Positions 54,276-63,557 are shown, counted from the first letter of the stretch. The stretch is 64,000 nucleotides of DNA from CALXOD01 sp964402715 (GCA_964402715.1 CAYODJ010000004.1:36341-100340), one strand, 5' to 3'. A program made the numbers and translations. The notes: generated from the sequence alone by a model not told the origin.

Positions 54276-55930
54276 GGCGCGACCCTTTCGTCGGCGCCGC
54301 CCACCGTCCGCCGGCGCGCGATCTCCGCGGCACGGCGGTAGTGCTCCGCCGCCTGTTCGCTCCACCGCCGGCAGGTGCGCACCACGTCCAGGACGCCGCG
54401 GTTTTCGCCGGTCTGCAGCAGCCGTCCGGCGGACTCCGCCTCGCCGTACGGGAACGGCAGATAGTCGAATTCGGCCATGGCCTCCGGCACCTTCTCCGGA
54501 CCGCCTGCGTCGATGATGGCGGCCCAGGCGTCGCGCAGCTCCTCCCGCACGTCCAGCGCGACGCATCGGATGAGCGTGCGGATCAGGTTGAAATGCGGAC
54601 CGGTCCACTCGCCGTGATAGACGAACTTCCCGCCGGCCGCGTAGGGGTTGTAGCCGGGATCGGCGAAATGCCTCCGGTGTTCGGGACGGTACAGATCGCG
54701 GCGGATCGGCGGACGGCGCAGGGAATATTTTTCCGGACCGCCGGGCTCGCCGGCCCGGTAGTCCCACAGCTTCTGCCCGTCGACGGACAGGACGTAGTCC
54801 AGAAACTCCCGCGCGGCGCGCAGGTTTCTGGCGCCCCGCAGCAGCTGGACCGGATCGGCGGAAACCAAAGTGCCCTCCACCGGCGTGACGTAGCGGATTT
54901 TCGGCTTCCCGGAGAAGAGCGTCGCGCTCCATTCCTCCTCGGAGAGTCCGTAGGTGTCGATCGCCATGCCCGCGGCGGCGTTGCCGGCGGCGATGTCGCG
55001 GGGCACCTTCCCGGCGCTGTCGGTCACGGAACGGGCGTTGGCGAAGATGCGCTTGATCAGGCTGAATCCCCGCAGCCAGCCCTCGGCGACGCCGTCGGCG
55101 GCCCCGCGCCGCCTCACCTGTTCGGCCATGCACTGCTGGATGATGGTCTCGAAGCACTTGTTCGCGGAACCTGACTTGGCGGGATCGGCGACGACGACGC
55201 CGTTGAAGAAGCGGGGGCTGCCCAGATCGGCCCACCCGGCCGGAGGCGACGGATCCCCGAGCTCCCCGACGCGGTCCGGATTGTAGCAGATCCCGAAGCC
55301 GGCCAGGCACGTGCCGTAGTACCGTCCCCTCGGGTCGTAGAACACGTCGCCGCCGAACGTCTGCGGGATGACCGTCTCGCCGAAGTATTCAGGATGACGA
55401 TCGAACACGCCGCCGTCGACGCCGAAGCCGCGCTCGGCCTGCCGGCCGTGATCGAACGTGCCCCCTCCCCAGAAGATGTCGATTCCGATTCCGACGTCCG
55501 ACCCGAGAAACTTCCGCCGCGCCGCCGCCAGCCGCCCGTCCTTCTCCGTCTCCGGATCGACGCGGGGACTGCTGAACGCGGACGCCAGAGCCGGCGACCA
55601 CGGGGGATTGGACGCGTCCTTCTCCCAGAAATGACGGAATTCCGCCTCGTAGCGGTCGGCGATGTAGCGGACGGTGTCGGACGTGCCGCCGACCGTGCGG
55701 AAATCCAGTTCGACGTCGACGCCGTACTTCTCGCGGTAGTGCCGTCTGAACGCCCGCCCGAACTCGTGACGCACCGTCTCGGTGTGCGACGTGATGATCA
55801 CCAGCCTGTCCGCGCCGCCGGCGGACACGGAAGAACGCCCCGGCGTCCCCGGACGCAGCAGCAGAGGCGCCGACAGCAGCAGGGCCAGCGGCAGGATCGC
55901 GGAAAGCGCGCGCGGAATCACGGAGGTCAT
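54272..55930 (-). CDS. ABC transporter substrate-binding protein
   Basis: 552 residues, long for the class. The N-terminus is a hydrophobic signal or anchor (LPLALLLSAPLLL). RLVIITSHTETVRHEFGRAF resembles the start of Fe(III)/2-aminoethylphosphonate-type binding proteins, and GTCLAGFGICYNPDRV is also typical of that group. The extra length lies in the C-terminal half. It is four bases after the ATPase gene and overlaps the permease gene. The ligand is unknown. Confidence 0.85.
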   Translation of the reverse strand: MTSVIPRALSAILPLALLLSAPLLLRPGTPGRSSVSAGGADRLVIITSHTETVRHEFGRAFRRHYREKYGVDVELDFRTVGGTSDTVRYIADRYEAEFRHFWEKDASNPPWSPALASAFSSPRVDPETEKDGRLAAARRKFLGSDVGIGIDIFWGGGTFDHGRQAERGFGVDGGVFDRHPEYFGETVIPQTFGGDVFYDPRGRYYGTCLAGFGICYNPDRVGELGDPSPPAGWADLGSPRFFNGVVVADPAKSGSANKCFETIIQQCMAEQVRRRGAADGVAEGWLRGFSLIKRIFANARSVTDSAGKVPRDIAAGNAAAGMAIDTYGLSEEEWSATLFSGKPKIRYVTPVEGTLVSADPVQLLRGARNLRAAREFLDYVLSVDGQKLWDYRAGEPGGPEKYSLRRPPIRRDLYRPEHRRHFADPGYNPYAAGGKFVYHGEWTGPHFNLIRTLIRCVALDVREELRDAWAAIIDAGGPEKVPEAMAEFDYLPFPYGEAESAGRLLQTGENRGVLDVVRTCRRWSEQAAEHYRRAAEIARRRTVGGADERVAP

Positions 55931-55934
55931 GCCG

Positions 55935-56996
55935 CTACTCCCTCTCCATGAGCGCGATGCGGTCCGGGCGGACGGTCAGGAGGACGGTCTCCCCCGGGCG
56001 GCGGACCGGAGGCGCGCTCTCGTTGACCAGGACGGACAGATCGCCGGCTCTCAGCCGCCATTCGCGGTGATCGCCCAGAAACACCCCGGATTCCAGCACG
56101 GCGGGAAAAGTGTTCACGCCGCCCGGCTCCGCGGCGAAGGAGATGTTTTCCGGACGCATCATCGCGCAGAGCCGGGCGCCGGCCGGCGGCCTCATGGACG
56201 TCGCGGCCGCGAGCGGCCCCAGCGGCGACCGCAGCTGAACGCGCCCGTCCGCCGTCCCCGCCACCTCGACCGGAACGAAGTTGGCGTCGCCCAGGAACGA
56301 GGCGACGAAACGGTTGACCGGACTGCAGTAGAGCTCCTCCGGAGCCCCCACCTGCTGAAGAACGCCGGAGGACAGCACCGCCATGCGGTCCGCCATGCTC
56401 AGAGCCTCGCTGCGGTCATGGGTCACGTAGACGGCGGTCAGACGGCGGCTCTTGGCGATGCGGCGGATCTCCAGCCGCATGACGTCGCGGAGTCTGGCGT
56501 CGAGATTGGACAGCGGCTCGTCCAGCAGCAGCAGCGCCGGATGCACCGCCAGCGCCCGGGCCAGCGCCACGCGCTGCTGCTGGCCGCCGGACAGCGACGG
56601 CACCTTGCGGCCGCGGCAGTCGGCCAGCTGCACCAGCTCGAGCGCCTCCATCACTTCCTTCTCGACTTCGCGCCTCCCCGCACCGGCGGCGCGCAGTCCG
56701 AACGCGACGTTCTCGAAGACGGTGAGATGCGGCCACAGCGCGTAGCTCTGAAAAACCATCGCCGCGCGTCTTTTCTCCGGCGGCAGCTTTGTCACGTCCA
56801 CGCCGTTGAAGCGTACGGATCCGCCGTCCGGCTCCGTCAGACCGGCGAGAATGCGCAGAAGCGTGGATTTGCCGCATCCGGACGGACCGAGCAGAAAGAA
56901 CATCTCGCCGGATTCGATCGTCAGCGAGATCGGGCGGAGCACCGGCCGCCCCGCGGTGTACGACTTCGACAACTGAATCAGATCCACTTTCGTCAT
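55935..56996 (-). CDS. ABC transporter ATPase, PotA/FbpC type
   Basis: 353 residues. The nucleotide-binding domain is complete: Walker A GPSGCGKST, Q-loop MVFQSYALWPH, signature LSGGQQQRVALARAL, Walker B LLLLDEP and switch His in YVTHDRSEAL. A C-terminal TOBE domain (about 240-353) is present, as in the PotA/UgpC/FbpC family. It heads the ATPase-binding-protein-permease operon, 87 bases after the sigma-factor gene on the same strand. Confidence 0.93.
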   Translation of the reverse strand: MTKVDLIQLSKSYTAGRPVLRPISLTIESGEMFFLLGPSGCGKSTLLRILAGLTEPDGGSVRFNGVDVTKLPPEKRRAAMVFQSYALWPHLTVFENVAFGLRAAGAGRREVEKEVMEALELVQLADCRGRKVPSLSGGQQQRVALARALAVHPALLLLDEPLSNLDARLRDVMRLEIRRIAKSRRLTAVYVTHDRSEALSMADRMAVLSSGVLQQVGAPEELYCSPVNRFVASFLGDANFVPVEVAGTADGRVQLRSPLGPLAAATSMRPPAGARLCAMMRPENISFAAEPGGVNTFPAVLESGVFLGDHREWRLRAGDLSVLVNESAPPVRRPGETVLLTVRPDRIALMERE

Positions 56997-57027
56997 GTTG
57001 AACGGACGCTCCCGATGCTGAAATAGT

Positions 57028-57076
57028 GCGCGCGGCTGCCGGAGTCCCGGCAGTTCCCCGGGGACCGGCCGCGCGC
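57028..57076 (-). other. Structured GC-rich element between sigma factor and ABC operon
   Basis: GCGCGCGGC (57028-57036) pairs with GCCGCGCGC (57068-57076), enclosing a second stem TGCCGG/CCGGCA and the palindrome TCCCCGGGGA. There is no U-tract on either strand. It may be a factor-dependent stop signal, a processing site or a leader structure of the ABC operon. Confidence 0.45.
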
Positions 57077-57083
57077 GGAACGG

Positions 57084-58520
57084 TCATTCGCCTCCGACCT
57101 GCGACTCCCCGTCGAGATATTTGTCCTTGGCGAGACTGCGCATCTTCTTCAAAATCTTCATCTCGAGCTGCCGGATGCGCTCCCTGCTCAATCCGAACTG
57201 CACGCTGATCTTCTCCAGCGGCTGCGGCTTCTGGTCGAACAGACCGAAGCGCAGGATGATGATCTGCTGCTCCCGCTCCGGCAGGGTCCCCAGCATCTCG
57301 TAAAGGTTTTCGTACAGGATGCTGCGGGCGTAGTCGTGGAACGGACTCACCCCGTGCTCGTCGGCGATGATGTCCTCGAGAATCGCCCCGTCCTCGCTGC
57401 CGGCGATCGGGGCCTGCAGCGATATGGTCTGGCAGGCCATCTTGCGTATGGCCCTGATCCTGGCGACGGAGAGATCGAGCATGGCGGCCAGCTCCTGCAC
57501 CTCCGGCACCCGGTCGTGCTCCTGGATGAACCGCTGCTCCGCCTGGTTCATCGCGTTTATGGTGTTGATCATGTGCGCCGGAATGCGGATGATTCTCGAC
57601 TGATTGGCGATGGCGCGGACGATGTTCTGCCGGATCCACCAGCCGGCGTAGGTGCTGAACTTGTTGCCGAGCCTGAAGTCGAAGCGCTCCAGCGCCCTCA
57701 TCAGCCCCAGATTCCCCTCCTGGATCAGATCGTCGAACGGCAGTCCGCGGTTTCGGTACTTCTGCGCGATGCTGACCACCAGCCGCAGATGAGCCTCCAG
57801 CATGCTGGTGCGCACCTCCATCAGACGTTCGCGGACGGTGAAAAGTTCGCCGAGACAGCCGCGCAGCTCGTCCTCGTCCATGCCGAATTTGCCGCACAGC
57901 CACTCGGACGCGCCGCAGTTGCGCAGATCCATGTCCGCCATGGAGGACTCGTCCACCCCCACCATGCCGAGGTAGTCGATCAGAATCGAGTAGAACTCCT
58001 CCATGTAGTCGCCGGACAGGGCGTAGCGCGACAGCAGCCGCGCCATCTCCGCGCGCATCGCCCGTCTCTCCTCCGCGGAGGCCCTCCCCGCGGCTCCCGC
58101 CAGCGACATCGCCGCCGCGATGTCGTCCCTCCAGCGTCTGAGAGCGCGCTGCCGGTTCTGAGGAAGCATCTCCTCCATCTGCATGGTGGACGGCGCGAAA
58201 TGATCCGACGGACTCTCCCCGCCGATGCAGCGGTCGATGATTCTGAGAACCTCGCCGCCGGCGAATCCGAACTGCAGCAGCAGCGACCGGAACTCGCAGT
58301 TCGCCCGCTCGATCCGCGCGTCCAGATCGGCGAGAGCCTCGGCGGACAGCGTCGGCATCCGCCCTATCTGTCTGAAATATATGCCGACGGACGAGCCGGA
58401 ATCGTCGTCGTACTGCCGCGAGCCGGCGCCGTCGTCGTCCGCGGCGGAGCCGCGTTCCGCGAGGGACGCCTGCCGCGGCTTCCCGTGCATGCGCCTGCGA
58501 TCCGCTGGTGTTCTTTCCAT
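57084..58520 (-). CDS. RpoD-family sigma70 factor
   Basis: 478 residues. Region 1.2 is visible (GIYFRQIGRMPTLSAEAL). A ~170-residue non-conserved stretch follows. Regions 2.2-2.4 are strongly conserved (FDDLIQEGNLGLMRALERF, STYAGWWIRQNIVRAI), then region 3 and region 4.2 (GLSRERIRQLEMKILKKM). Region 1.1 is absent; the first ~45 residues are low complexity. It could be the housekeeping sigma of this lineage or a group 2 factor; one window cannot decide. A promoter and a tandem repeat precede it. Confidence 0.9.
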   Translation of the reverse strand: MERTPADRRRMHGKPRQASLAERGSAADDDGAGSRQYDDDSGSSVGIYFRQIGRMPTLSAEALADLDARIERANCEFRSLLLQFGFAGGEVLRIIDRCIGGESPSDHFAPSTMQMEEMLPQNRQRALRRWRDDIAAAMSLAGAAGRASAEERRAMRAEMARLLSRYALSGDYMEEFYSILIDYLGMVGVDESSMADMDLRNCGASEWLCGKFGMDEDELRGCLGELFTVRERLMEVRTSMLEAHLRLVVSIAQKYRNRGLPFDDLIQEGNLGLMRALERFDFRLGNKFSTYAGWWIRQNIVRAIANQSRIIRIPAHMINTINAMNQAEQRFIQEHDRVPEVQELAAMLDLSVARIRAIRKMACQTISLQAPIAGSEDGAILEDIIADEHGVSPFHDYARSILYENLYEMLGTLPEREQQIIILRFGLFDQKPQPLEKISVQFGLSRERIRQLEMKILKKMRSLAKDKYLDGESQVGGE

Positions 58521-58526
58521 TGCGGC

Positions 58527-58552
58527 GTCCGTGGTTGGAGTCCGTGGTCGGA
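58527..58552. repeat. Two tandem 13-base repeats before the sigma-factor gene
   Basis: GTCCGTGGTTGGA (58527-58539) is followed directly by GTCCGTGGTCGGA (58540-58552), one mismatch. They lie in the sigma mRNA leader, ending six bases before the ATG, so they could affect translation or bind a regulator. Confidence 0.7.
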
Positions 58553-58588
58553 GACTGTCCGGCAGCGCTCCGCTGCCGCAGCGGAGAT

Positions 58589-58616
58589 AATGTAACTTTT
58601 ATTTGCTTTTTTTCAA
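58589..58616 (-). promoter_or_regulatory. Promoter of the sigma-factor gene
   Basis: -35 TTGAAA (58611-58616), 16-base spacer, -10 TACATT (58589-58594), about 70 bases before the ATG. A GGCAGCG/CGCTGCC hairpin lies in the leader at 58561-58577. Confidence 0.58.
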
Positions 58617-58719
58617 AAGTTCTCTTGCTTTTTTCCGCCATTCATGTCAGACTATCGGCGAAGCCGCGCCGCGGCGGCGGCGGAACGGAAACCGGCACAC
58701 GGAAAGGAACTTCACGAAA

Positions 58720-61470
58720 ATGAAAAGATGCATGACATGGCTGTTCGCGGCCGCGTCGACGGCCGCGATGGCGGCGTCGGACATTCTGATCATCGAGGCC
58801 GAGAAGACTCAGTTCGATTCGTCCAGAGCCGAAATCGTGGAGCGCGGACCGACTTTCCGTTTCCGCAAGGGGGTCATGCTCAAAAGCGGCGTGAAGTCCA
58901 ACATCGCGAATCCGACGGGTGAGCCGGACTTGACGTTCAAGATCCAGATCTCCAAGCCCGGACGGTACGAGATCTGCTCCTTCGCCGACACGACCGGCCC
59001 CGCGCGGGAGGCGATGAGGGTGGCGAAGACCAAGTTCGATTCGCTGCGCGTGATGATCGCCGTCGACGACGACTTCCCGCGCAACCGCGTCCTGTTCGCG
59101 CCGTGGGGAAACCCGGACGGCTACTGGTCGCGTCTCATGAAGGCGGACTTCTCTCAGGGCGAACACACCGTCCGGATCTGGCTGCCGGAGAACTCCGCGC
59201 TGGACCGGCTGGACTTCGTCCCGTACCGGCCTCCGAAAGTGCCGGAGGCGGCGCAGAACTATGTCCCCTCTCTCGTGCCGCCGGCGTCGCGTCCCCGTCT
59301 GTGGTGCAACGCCGAGACGCTGCCGCAGGTGCGGGCCAACCTCGTCCGCGGCGAGAACCGGCCGATATGGGAGGCCGTGCGGAAAGCCGCGGCGGTTCCG
59401 TACAGCGTGAAACCGACTCCGCCGCGCACGGCGGTCGAATACGACCGCGATCTCCAGGTGGCCGCGCTCAGCAAGGCGTTCGTCTATCTGATGACCGGCG
59501 ACCGCGCGTACGGCACGGAGGCGGTCAGGCTCATCTATCCCTACATGACGAAAGTGGAGTTCGGCAACATGCTCGACATCACGCGCGAGCTCGGGGAGAC
59601 GATTTACCACGGCGCGCTGGTGTACGACTGGTGCCATGATCTCCTGACGCCGCAGGAACGGGCCGATTTCCGCAGGACTCTGCTCCGGCTGGCCGACGGC
59701 ATGGAGATCGGCTGGCCGCCGTTCGGCCAGACGATCGTCAACGGACACGGCAACGAGGCTCAGGTCAACCGCGATCTCCTGGCCATGTCGATCGCGCTGT
59801 ACGGCGAGGACGACGTCCCCTACCGGTACTGCTCGTACCGGATTCTGGAGGAGCTCGTGCCGATGCGCAGATTCGAGTATCCGTGCGGACGACACAACCA
59901 GGGCTCCCTGTACGGCAACGTCCGCTACAGCAACGAGCTGATCGGCGCGCTGCTGCTGTACCGGATGAGCGGCAAGCGCGTCTACGACGAGTCGTTCGCC
60001 AGACTTTTCTACTACTTCATATACGGACGCGTCCCCGACAACACGGTCCTGCCCGACGGCGACGCGCACTGGATGGATCGTCCGTGGCTCGCGGGGGCGT
60101 TCACGTTCAACGCCTACGTCTACAGCGGGGATCCGGTGTTCAGATGGTTTTTCGACTGGCAGGTCGGAAAGGCCGGCATCGACGGACTGACCAACAGGAT
60201 GCGTTTTCTGCTGATGAACGATCCGGACAAACATGAGACCAGGAGCATCGCGACGCTGCCGCTGACGTTCTTCGGAGACGGCGAGATCCCGTCCATGATC
60301 GCCCGCACCGGCTGGAACTTCGGAAAGGACTCCCGCGACGCGTGGGTGGACATGAAGGGCGCCGGCTACAACGCCCAGTGCCACCAGCATCTCGACGCGG
60401 GGGCGTTTCAGATCTACTACCGCGGATGGCTGGCGACCGATCTCGGAATGTACCACAACCAGTATCTCTACGATTTCGGCTACAACAGGCGGTCGATCGC
60501 GCACAACGTGATGCTGGCCTACTGGCCGGAGGAGAAGTTCGTCAGCAGCGACGTCAACGACGGCGGACAGCGCCTGATTTCCGCGTGGCCGTCCGGTCTG
60601 CAGAATCTGCTGAGCGATCCCCAGTACAAGGCCGGCGACACCGTGGCCGCGGACTTCGGCCCGGACAAGACGCGCCCGGCGTACAGCTATTTCAAGACGA
60701 ATCTCGCCCCGGCGTACAACAGCGGCAAGATGAAGTCGTACACGCGCACGTTCTGCTTCCTCAACCTGGGCGAAGCCTCCGAACCGGCGGCGCTGATCAC
60801 CGTGGACCGGATGACGACCGTCCGCGCCGAGTACCGGAAATACTGGCTGTTCAATTCACTGACCGAGCCTAAAATCTCGGGCGGCACGGCGCTGGTCAAC
60901 TCCGGCGGCGGAGGCAGGGTCAAGCTGCAGATACTGCTCCCGCGCAAGGTCAGCGTCGAAACCGCGTCCAAGGCGGAGCTAGCCCATGTCTTCGGCGCGA
61001 AACTCATGCAGCCTCCCGCCAAGCTGCACGAACCCACCGCCAACGGGTGGCGCATGATGTTCTCGCCCGTCGATTCCAACGCGACCGATCTCTTCGTCGC
61101 GGTCATGCAGATCGGCGACGCCGACGCGGAGCCGCCGCCGGTGAAGTTCGCCGAAAACGCCGAAAACTGCCAGATCACGATCGGCGGCAGAGCCGCGGTG
61201 TTCGGCACTGCGGAGAAACCGACGGAGCGGCCGTTCACGGTGCAGCTGCCGCGGGACGCGGGGAACGTTCAGCTGCTGCTGTCGGATCTGAAGCCGGGGG
61301 CGTGGAACATCCTGAGCTCCGACGGCGGCGTCCGGTACAATCTCTCCGTCGCGGCGAAGAAGAGCACCGCGTTTCTGGTGCTCCCGGGCGGCCAGTACAA
61401 GGTGTCTCCCGGCGTCGCCGACGGCGCGCCGGCATATGAACCGCCGAGCGGCGGACGCGCCGTGAATTGA
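58720..61470 (+). CDS. Heparinase II/III-like polysaccharide lyase (copy 2)
   Basis: 916 residues with a signal peptide (first ~19, ending AMAAS). Same architecture as the copy at 47987. The motif CHQHLDAG puts His555 and His557 at almost the same positions, with Asp574 and His595 (IAHNVML) at matching spacing. VNGHGNEAQVNRDLLAMSIA and GRHNQGSLYGN are shared with copy 1. The two are old paralogues, not a recent duplication. It is followed 27 bases later by a GH4 enzyme, so the substrate may release an alpha-linked sugar. AAAGGAA lies 11 bases before the ATG. Confidence 0.85.
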   Translation: MKRCMTWLFAAASTAAMAASDILIIEAEKTQFDSSRAEIVERGPTFRFRKGVMLKSGVKSNIANPTGEPDLTFKIQISKPGRYEICSFADTTGPAREAMRVAKTKFDSLRVMIAVDDDFPRNRVLFAPWGNPDGYWSRLMKADFSQGEHTVRIWLPENSALDRLDFVPYRPPKVPEAAQNYVPSLVPPASRPRLWCNAETLPQVRANLVRGENRPIWEAVRKAAAVPYSVKPTPPRTAVEYDRDLQVAALSKAFVYLMTGDRAYGTEAVRLIYPYMTKVEFGNMLDITRELGETIYHGALVYDWCHDLLTPQERADFRRTLLRLADGMEIGWPPFGQTIVNGHGNEAQVNRDLLAMSIALYGEDDVPYRYCSYRILEELVPMRRFEYPCGRHNQGSLYGNVRYSNELIGALLLYRMSGKRVYDESFARLFYYFIYGRVPDNTVLPDGDAHWMDRPWLAGAFTFNAYVYSGDPVFRWFFDWQVGKAGIDGLTNRMRFLLMNDPDKHETRSIATLPLTFFGDGEIPSMIARTGWNFGKDSRDAWVDMKGAGYNAQCHQHLDAGAFQIYYRGWLATDLGMYHNQYLYDFGYNRRSIAHNVMLAYWPEEKFVSSDVNDGGQRLISAWPSGLQNLLSDPQYKAGDTVAADFGPDKTRPAYSYFKTNLAPAYNSGKMKSYTRTFCFLNLGEASEPAALITVDRMTTVRAEYRKYWLFNSLTEPKISGGTALVNSGGGGRVKLQILLPRKVSVETASKAELAHVFGAKLMQPPAKLHEPTANGWRMMFSPVDSNATDLFVAVMQIGDADAEPPPVKFAENAENCQITIGGRAAVFGTAEKPTERPFTVQLPRDAGNVQLLLSDLKPGAWNILSSDGGVRYNLSVAAKKSTAFLVLPGGQYKVSPGVADGAPAYEPPSGGRAVN

Positions 61471-61497
61471 ATCCGCATATCCTGTAAAGGAGACAAA

Positions 61498-62829
61498 ATG
61501 GCGAAAATAGCATTCATCGGAGCCGGGAGTTTCGGTTTCACCAGATCGCTGGTCAGGGACATCCTTAGCTTCGAGGCGTTCCGCGACGCCGAGATCGCGC
61601 TCATGGACATCGACAGGGAGCGGCTCTCCTTCATCGAAAAGGCGGTGAGGAAAATCGTCAAGGCCGGGGGGTATCCCGCCCGGATTGTCGCGACCGAGGA
61701 TCGCAGGGAGGCGCTCAGAAACGCCGACGGCGTGGTCATCACCATCCTGCAGGGCGGTCCGCAGGTGTTCCGAACAGACATCGAAATCCCGATGAAGTAC
61801 AAGGTCGACATCAACGTCGGCGACACGCGGGGACCGGCGGGAATCCTCCGCGCGATGCGGACGCTGCCGGTCATGCTGGACATCTGCAGGGACATCCGCC
61901 GCTGCTGCCGGAACGCGATCGTGCTCAACTACACCAACCCGATGGCGATGCTCTGCCGCGGCATGCAGAGCGAATTCCCCGAACTCAACATCACCGGACT
62001 CTGCCACTCCGTGCAGGGGACGGCGGCGATGCTGGCCGAATGGATCGGCGCGAAGCCCGAGGAGACCACCTATCTCTGCGCGGGAATCAACCATCAGGCG
62101 TTCTACCTGGACTTCAGATGGAAAGGCAGGGACGCCTACCCGCTGCTCCGCAGGGCCGTCCGGCGGCCGGAAGTCTACGCCAGGGAGAAGGTGCGCAACG
62201 AGATGTTCCTGAAGCTCGGCTATTACGTGACCGAGTCGAGCGGCCACAACTCCGAATATGTCGCGTGGTTCCGCAAGCGGCCGGATCTGATAGAGAAGTA
62301 CTGCACCGACAGCACCAACTGGAATCCCGGACTCCACGCCTTCATACTCGACGAGTATCTCAGACGCGAGCACGACTGGAAGGATCTGATCAGGGAGGAG
62401 CTGAAGAAGCCCGCCGATCTCGCCCGCGGCAAGGAGTACGCGGCCAACATCTTCAACGCGGTCTTCGGCGACCACGCCATGTTCGAGTTCAACGGCAACG
62501 TCCGGAACTTCGGACTGATCGACAACCTGCCGGAGGGCGCGTGCGTCGAGGTGCCGGTGGTCGCGTCCCGCGCCGGACTCCGCGCCGTGCACGTCGGAGC
62601 ACTCCCCCCGCAGCTGGCGGTGCTGAACAACACCAGCTCGCGCTGCGAGGAGCTCGCCGTCGAGGGGATGCTGACGCACGACATCCGCAAGATCTTCCAC
62701 GCGGCGCTCTTCGACCCGCTGACCTCGGCGGTGCTCTCCATGGAGGAAATCCGGCTGATGGTCAACGAGATGCTCGAGGCCAACAGGGAGTATCTCGCCG
62801 ACTACAAGGTTCTGACGGTGGAAGACTGA
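61498..62829 (+). CDS. GH4 family glycosidase, MelA-like
   Basis: 443 residues. GH4 enzymes need NAD+ and Mn2+ and cleave by an oxidation-elimination route. The NAD motif IAFIGAGSFGFT, the sugar motif LNYTNPMAM, and the metal ligands in GLCHSVQG (Cys, His) and GINHQAF (His) are all present. The closest described group is alpha-galactosidase MelA, but alpha-galacturonidases of GH4 are similar, and these would fit a uronate-degrading locus. AGGAG precedes the ATG. It is probably cytosolic and cotranscribed with the lyase. Confidence 0.9.
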   Translation: MAKIAFIGAGSFGFTRSLVRDILSFEAFRDAEIALMDIDRERLSFIEKAVRKIVKAGGYPARIVATEDRREALRNADGVVITILQGGPQVFRTDIEIPMKYKVDINVGDTRGPAGILRAMRTLPVMLDICRDIRRCCRNAIVLNYTNPMAMLCRGMQSEFPELNITGLCHSVQGTAAMLAEWIGAKPEETTYLCAGINHQAFYLDFRWKGRDAYPLLRRAVRRPEVYAREKVRNEMFLKLGYYVTESSGHNSEYVAWFRKRPDLIEKYCTDSTNWNPGLHAFILDEYLRREHDWKDLIREELKKPADLARGKEYAANIFNAVFGDHAMFEFNGNVRNFGLIDNLPEGACVEVPVVASRAGLRAVHVGALPPQLAVLNNTSSRCEELAVEGMLTHDIRKIFHAALFDPLTSAVLSMEEIRLMVNEMLEANREYLADYKVLTVED

Positions 62830-63113
62830 CCCGGCCCAGGAGAGGACGCGGACAGGAACTTCAGCCGCTTGACGGGACGTGCGCCCCCCTCCACGGAAGT
62901 GAGACGGCATGGACGGAGAGCGGTTCGCGACGGTTCCCCGGCTGTGATGCGCCTCGCCGGTGTTGTGTCGTCTACGTGCCGGATGGGGCGGCGCGGCGGC
63001 TCACGGACACGAGAAACGGGCGCTTTCTCGTCTTCCGCAGGAAAGACGGCGGCAGTGTCCCGTATTTTGCGCACATTTAGCTCTGATTGATCACGGACGG
63101 CCCGCGCGATTTC

Positions 63114-63152
63114 GGCTCCGTCTCCGCATCAGGCGGCTGCGGAGACGGAGCC
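63114..63152. other. Perfect 14-bp hairpin in the gap
   Basis: GGCTCCGTCTCCGC (63114-63127) and GCGGAGACGGAGCC (63139-63152) are exact complements around an 11-base loop. Neither strand has a U-tract, so it may be a Rho-aided stop, an mRNA 3' end stabiliser or a protein-binding palindrome. Confidence 0.7.
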
Positions 63153-63330
63153 GGCTCATTCATTCACGTCTCGTCCGTGAAGTTTGCAAATGTCCCCACG
63201 TACGGATAAAATCCCCGTTCCGTCGCGGGAACATGTCCGGACCGCGTCACTCCAGGCGCCTCTTTCCGAAAATGTACGCACCTTTTGAAGCATCCCCCTG
63301 CGGCAACATCAAAATTTTTCCGACACGGCC

Positions 63331-63360
63331 TTGCGTTTTTCTCTTTGCCATCCATATTAT
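63331..63360 (+). promoter_or_regulatory. tRNA-Ala promoter
   Basis: -35 TTGCGT (63331-63336), 18-base spacer, -10 TATTAT (63355-63360), about 45 bases before the tRNA. Confidence 0.6.
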
Positions 63361-63404
63361 TATAGAGATGTCGGTGTCGGGACTCCGCCGCCGGATCGGA
63401 AAAT

Positions 63405-63481
63405 GGGGCTGTAGCTCAGTTGGCTAGAGCGATACGTTCGCATCGTATAGGTCATGGGTTCGACTCCCACCAGCTCCACCA
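63405..63481 (+). tRNA. tRNA-Ala (anticodon CGC)
   Basis: A complete cloverleaf of 77 bases including an encoded CCA end. The acceptor stem GGGGCTG/CAGCTCC contains the G3-U70 wobble pair that identifies alanine tRNAs. The anticodon stem is ATACG/CGTAT with loop TTCGCAT, anticodon CGC, reading GCG. The T arm has the usual GGTTCGA. An integrase remnant starts about 110 bases downstream, suggesting this tRNA is an attachment site. Confidence 0.97.
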
Positions 63482-63502
63482 CTTTAAGCTCAAAATTGGG
63501 GA

Positions 63503-63524
63503 TTCTTCCCCATTTCTTCCCCAT
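63503..63524 (+). repeat. Tandem 11-base repeat downstream of the tRNA
   Basis: TTCTTCCCCAT occurs twice in a row (63503-63513 and 63514-63524). GGGGATTCTTCCCC just upstream can form a small hairpin. Such repeats near a tRNA/integrase border could be recombinase arm sites. Confidence 0.6.
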
Positions 63525-63529
63525 AAAGT

Positions 63530-63557
63530 TTGCATACCGGGCTTGTGTGCTTATATT
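63530..63557 (+). promoter_or_regulatory. Integrase promoter
   Basis: -35 TTGCAT (63530-63535), 16-base spacer, -10 TATATT (63552-63557), about 30 bases before the ATG at 63589. Confidence 0.55.

Larger units (their letters stand above)
62830..63404. other. Intergenic region (575 bases)
   Basis: Between the GH4 gene and the tRNA. It contains a perfect 14-bp hairpin and the tRNA promoter. Short frames run through both structures and show no protein-like pattern. I recognise no riboswitch or other RNA family. Confidence 0.6.

Noticed and set aside
62960..63427. 155-residue frame ending inside the tRNA
   Set aside because: It crosses the perfect hairpin, the tRNA promoter and part of the tRNA, and its composition is not protein-like.
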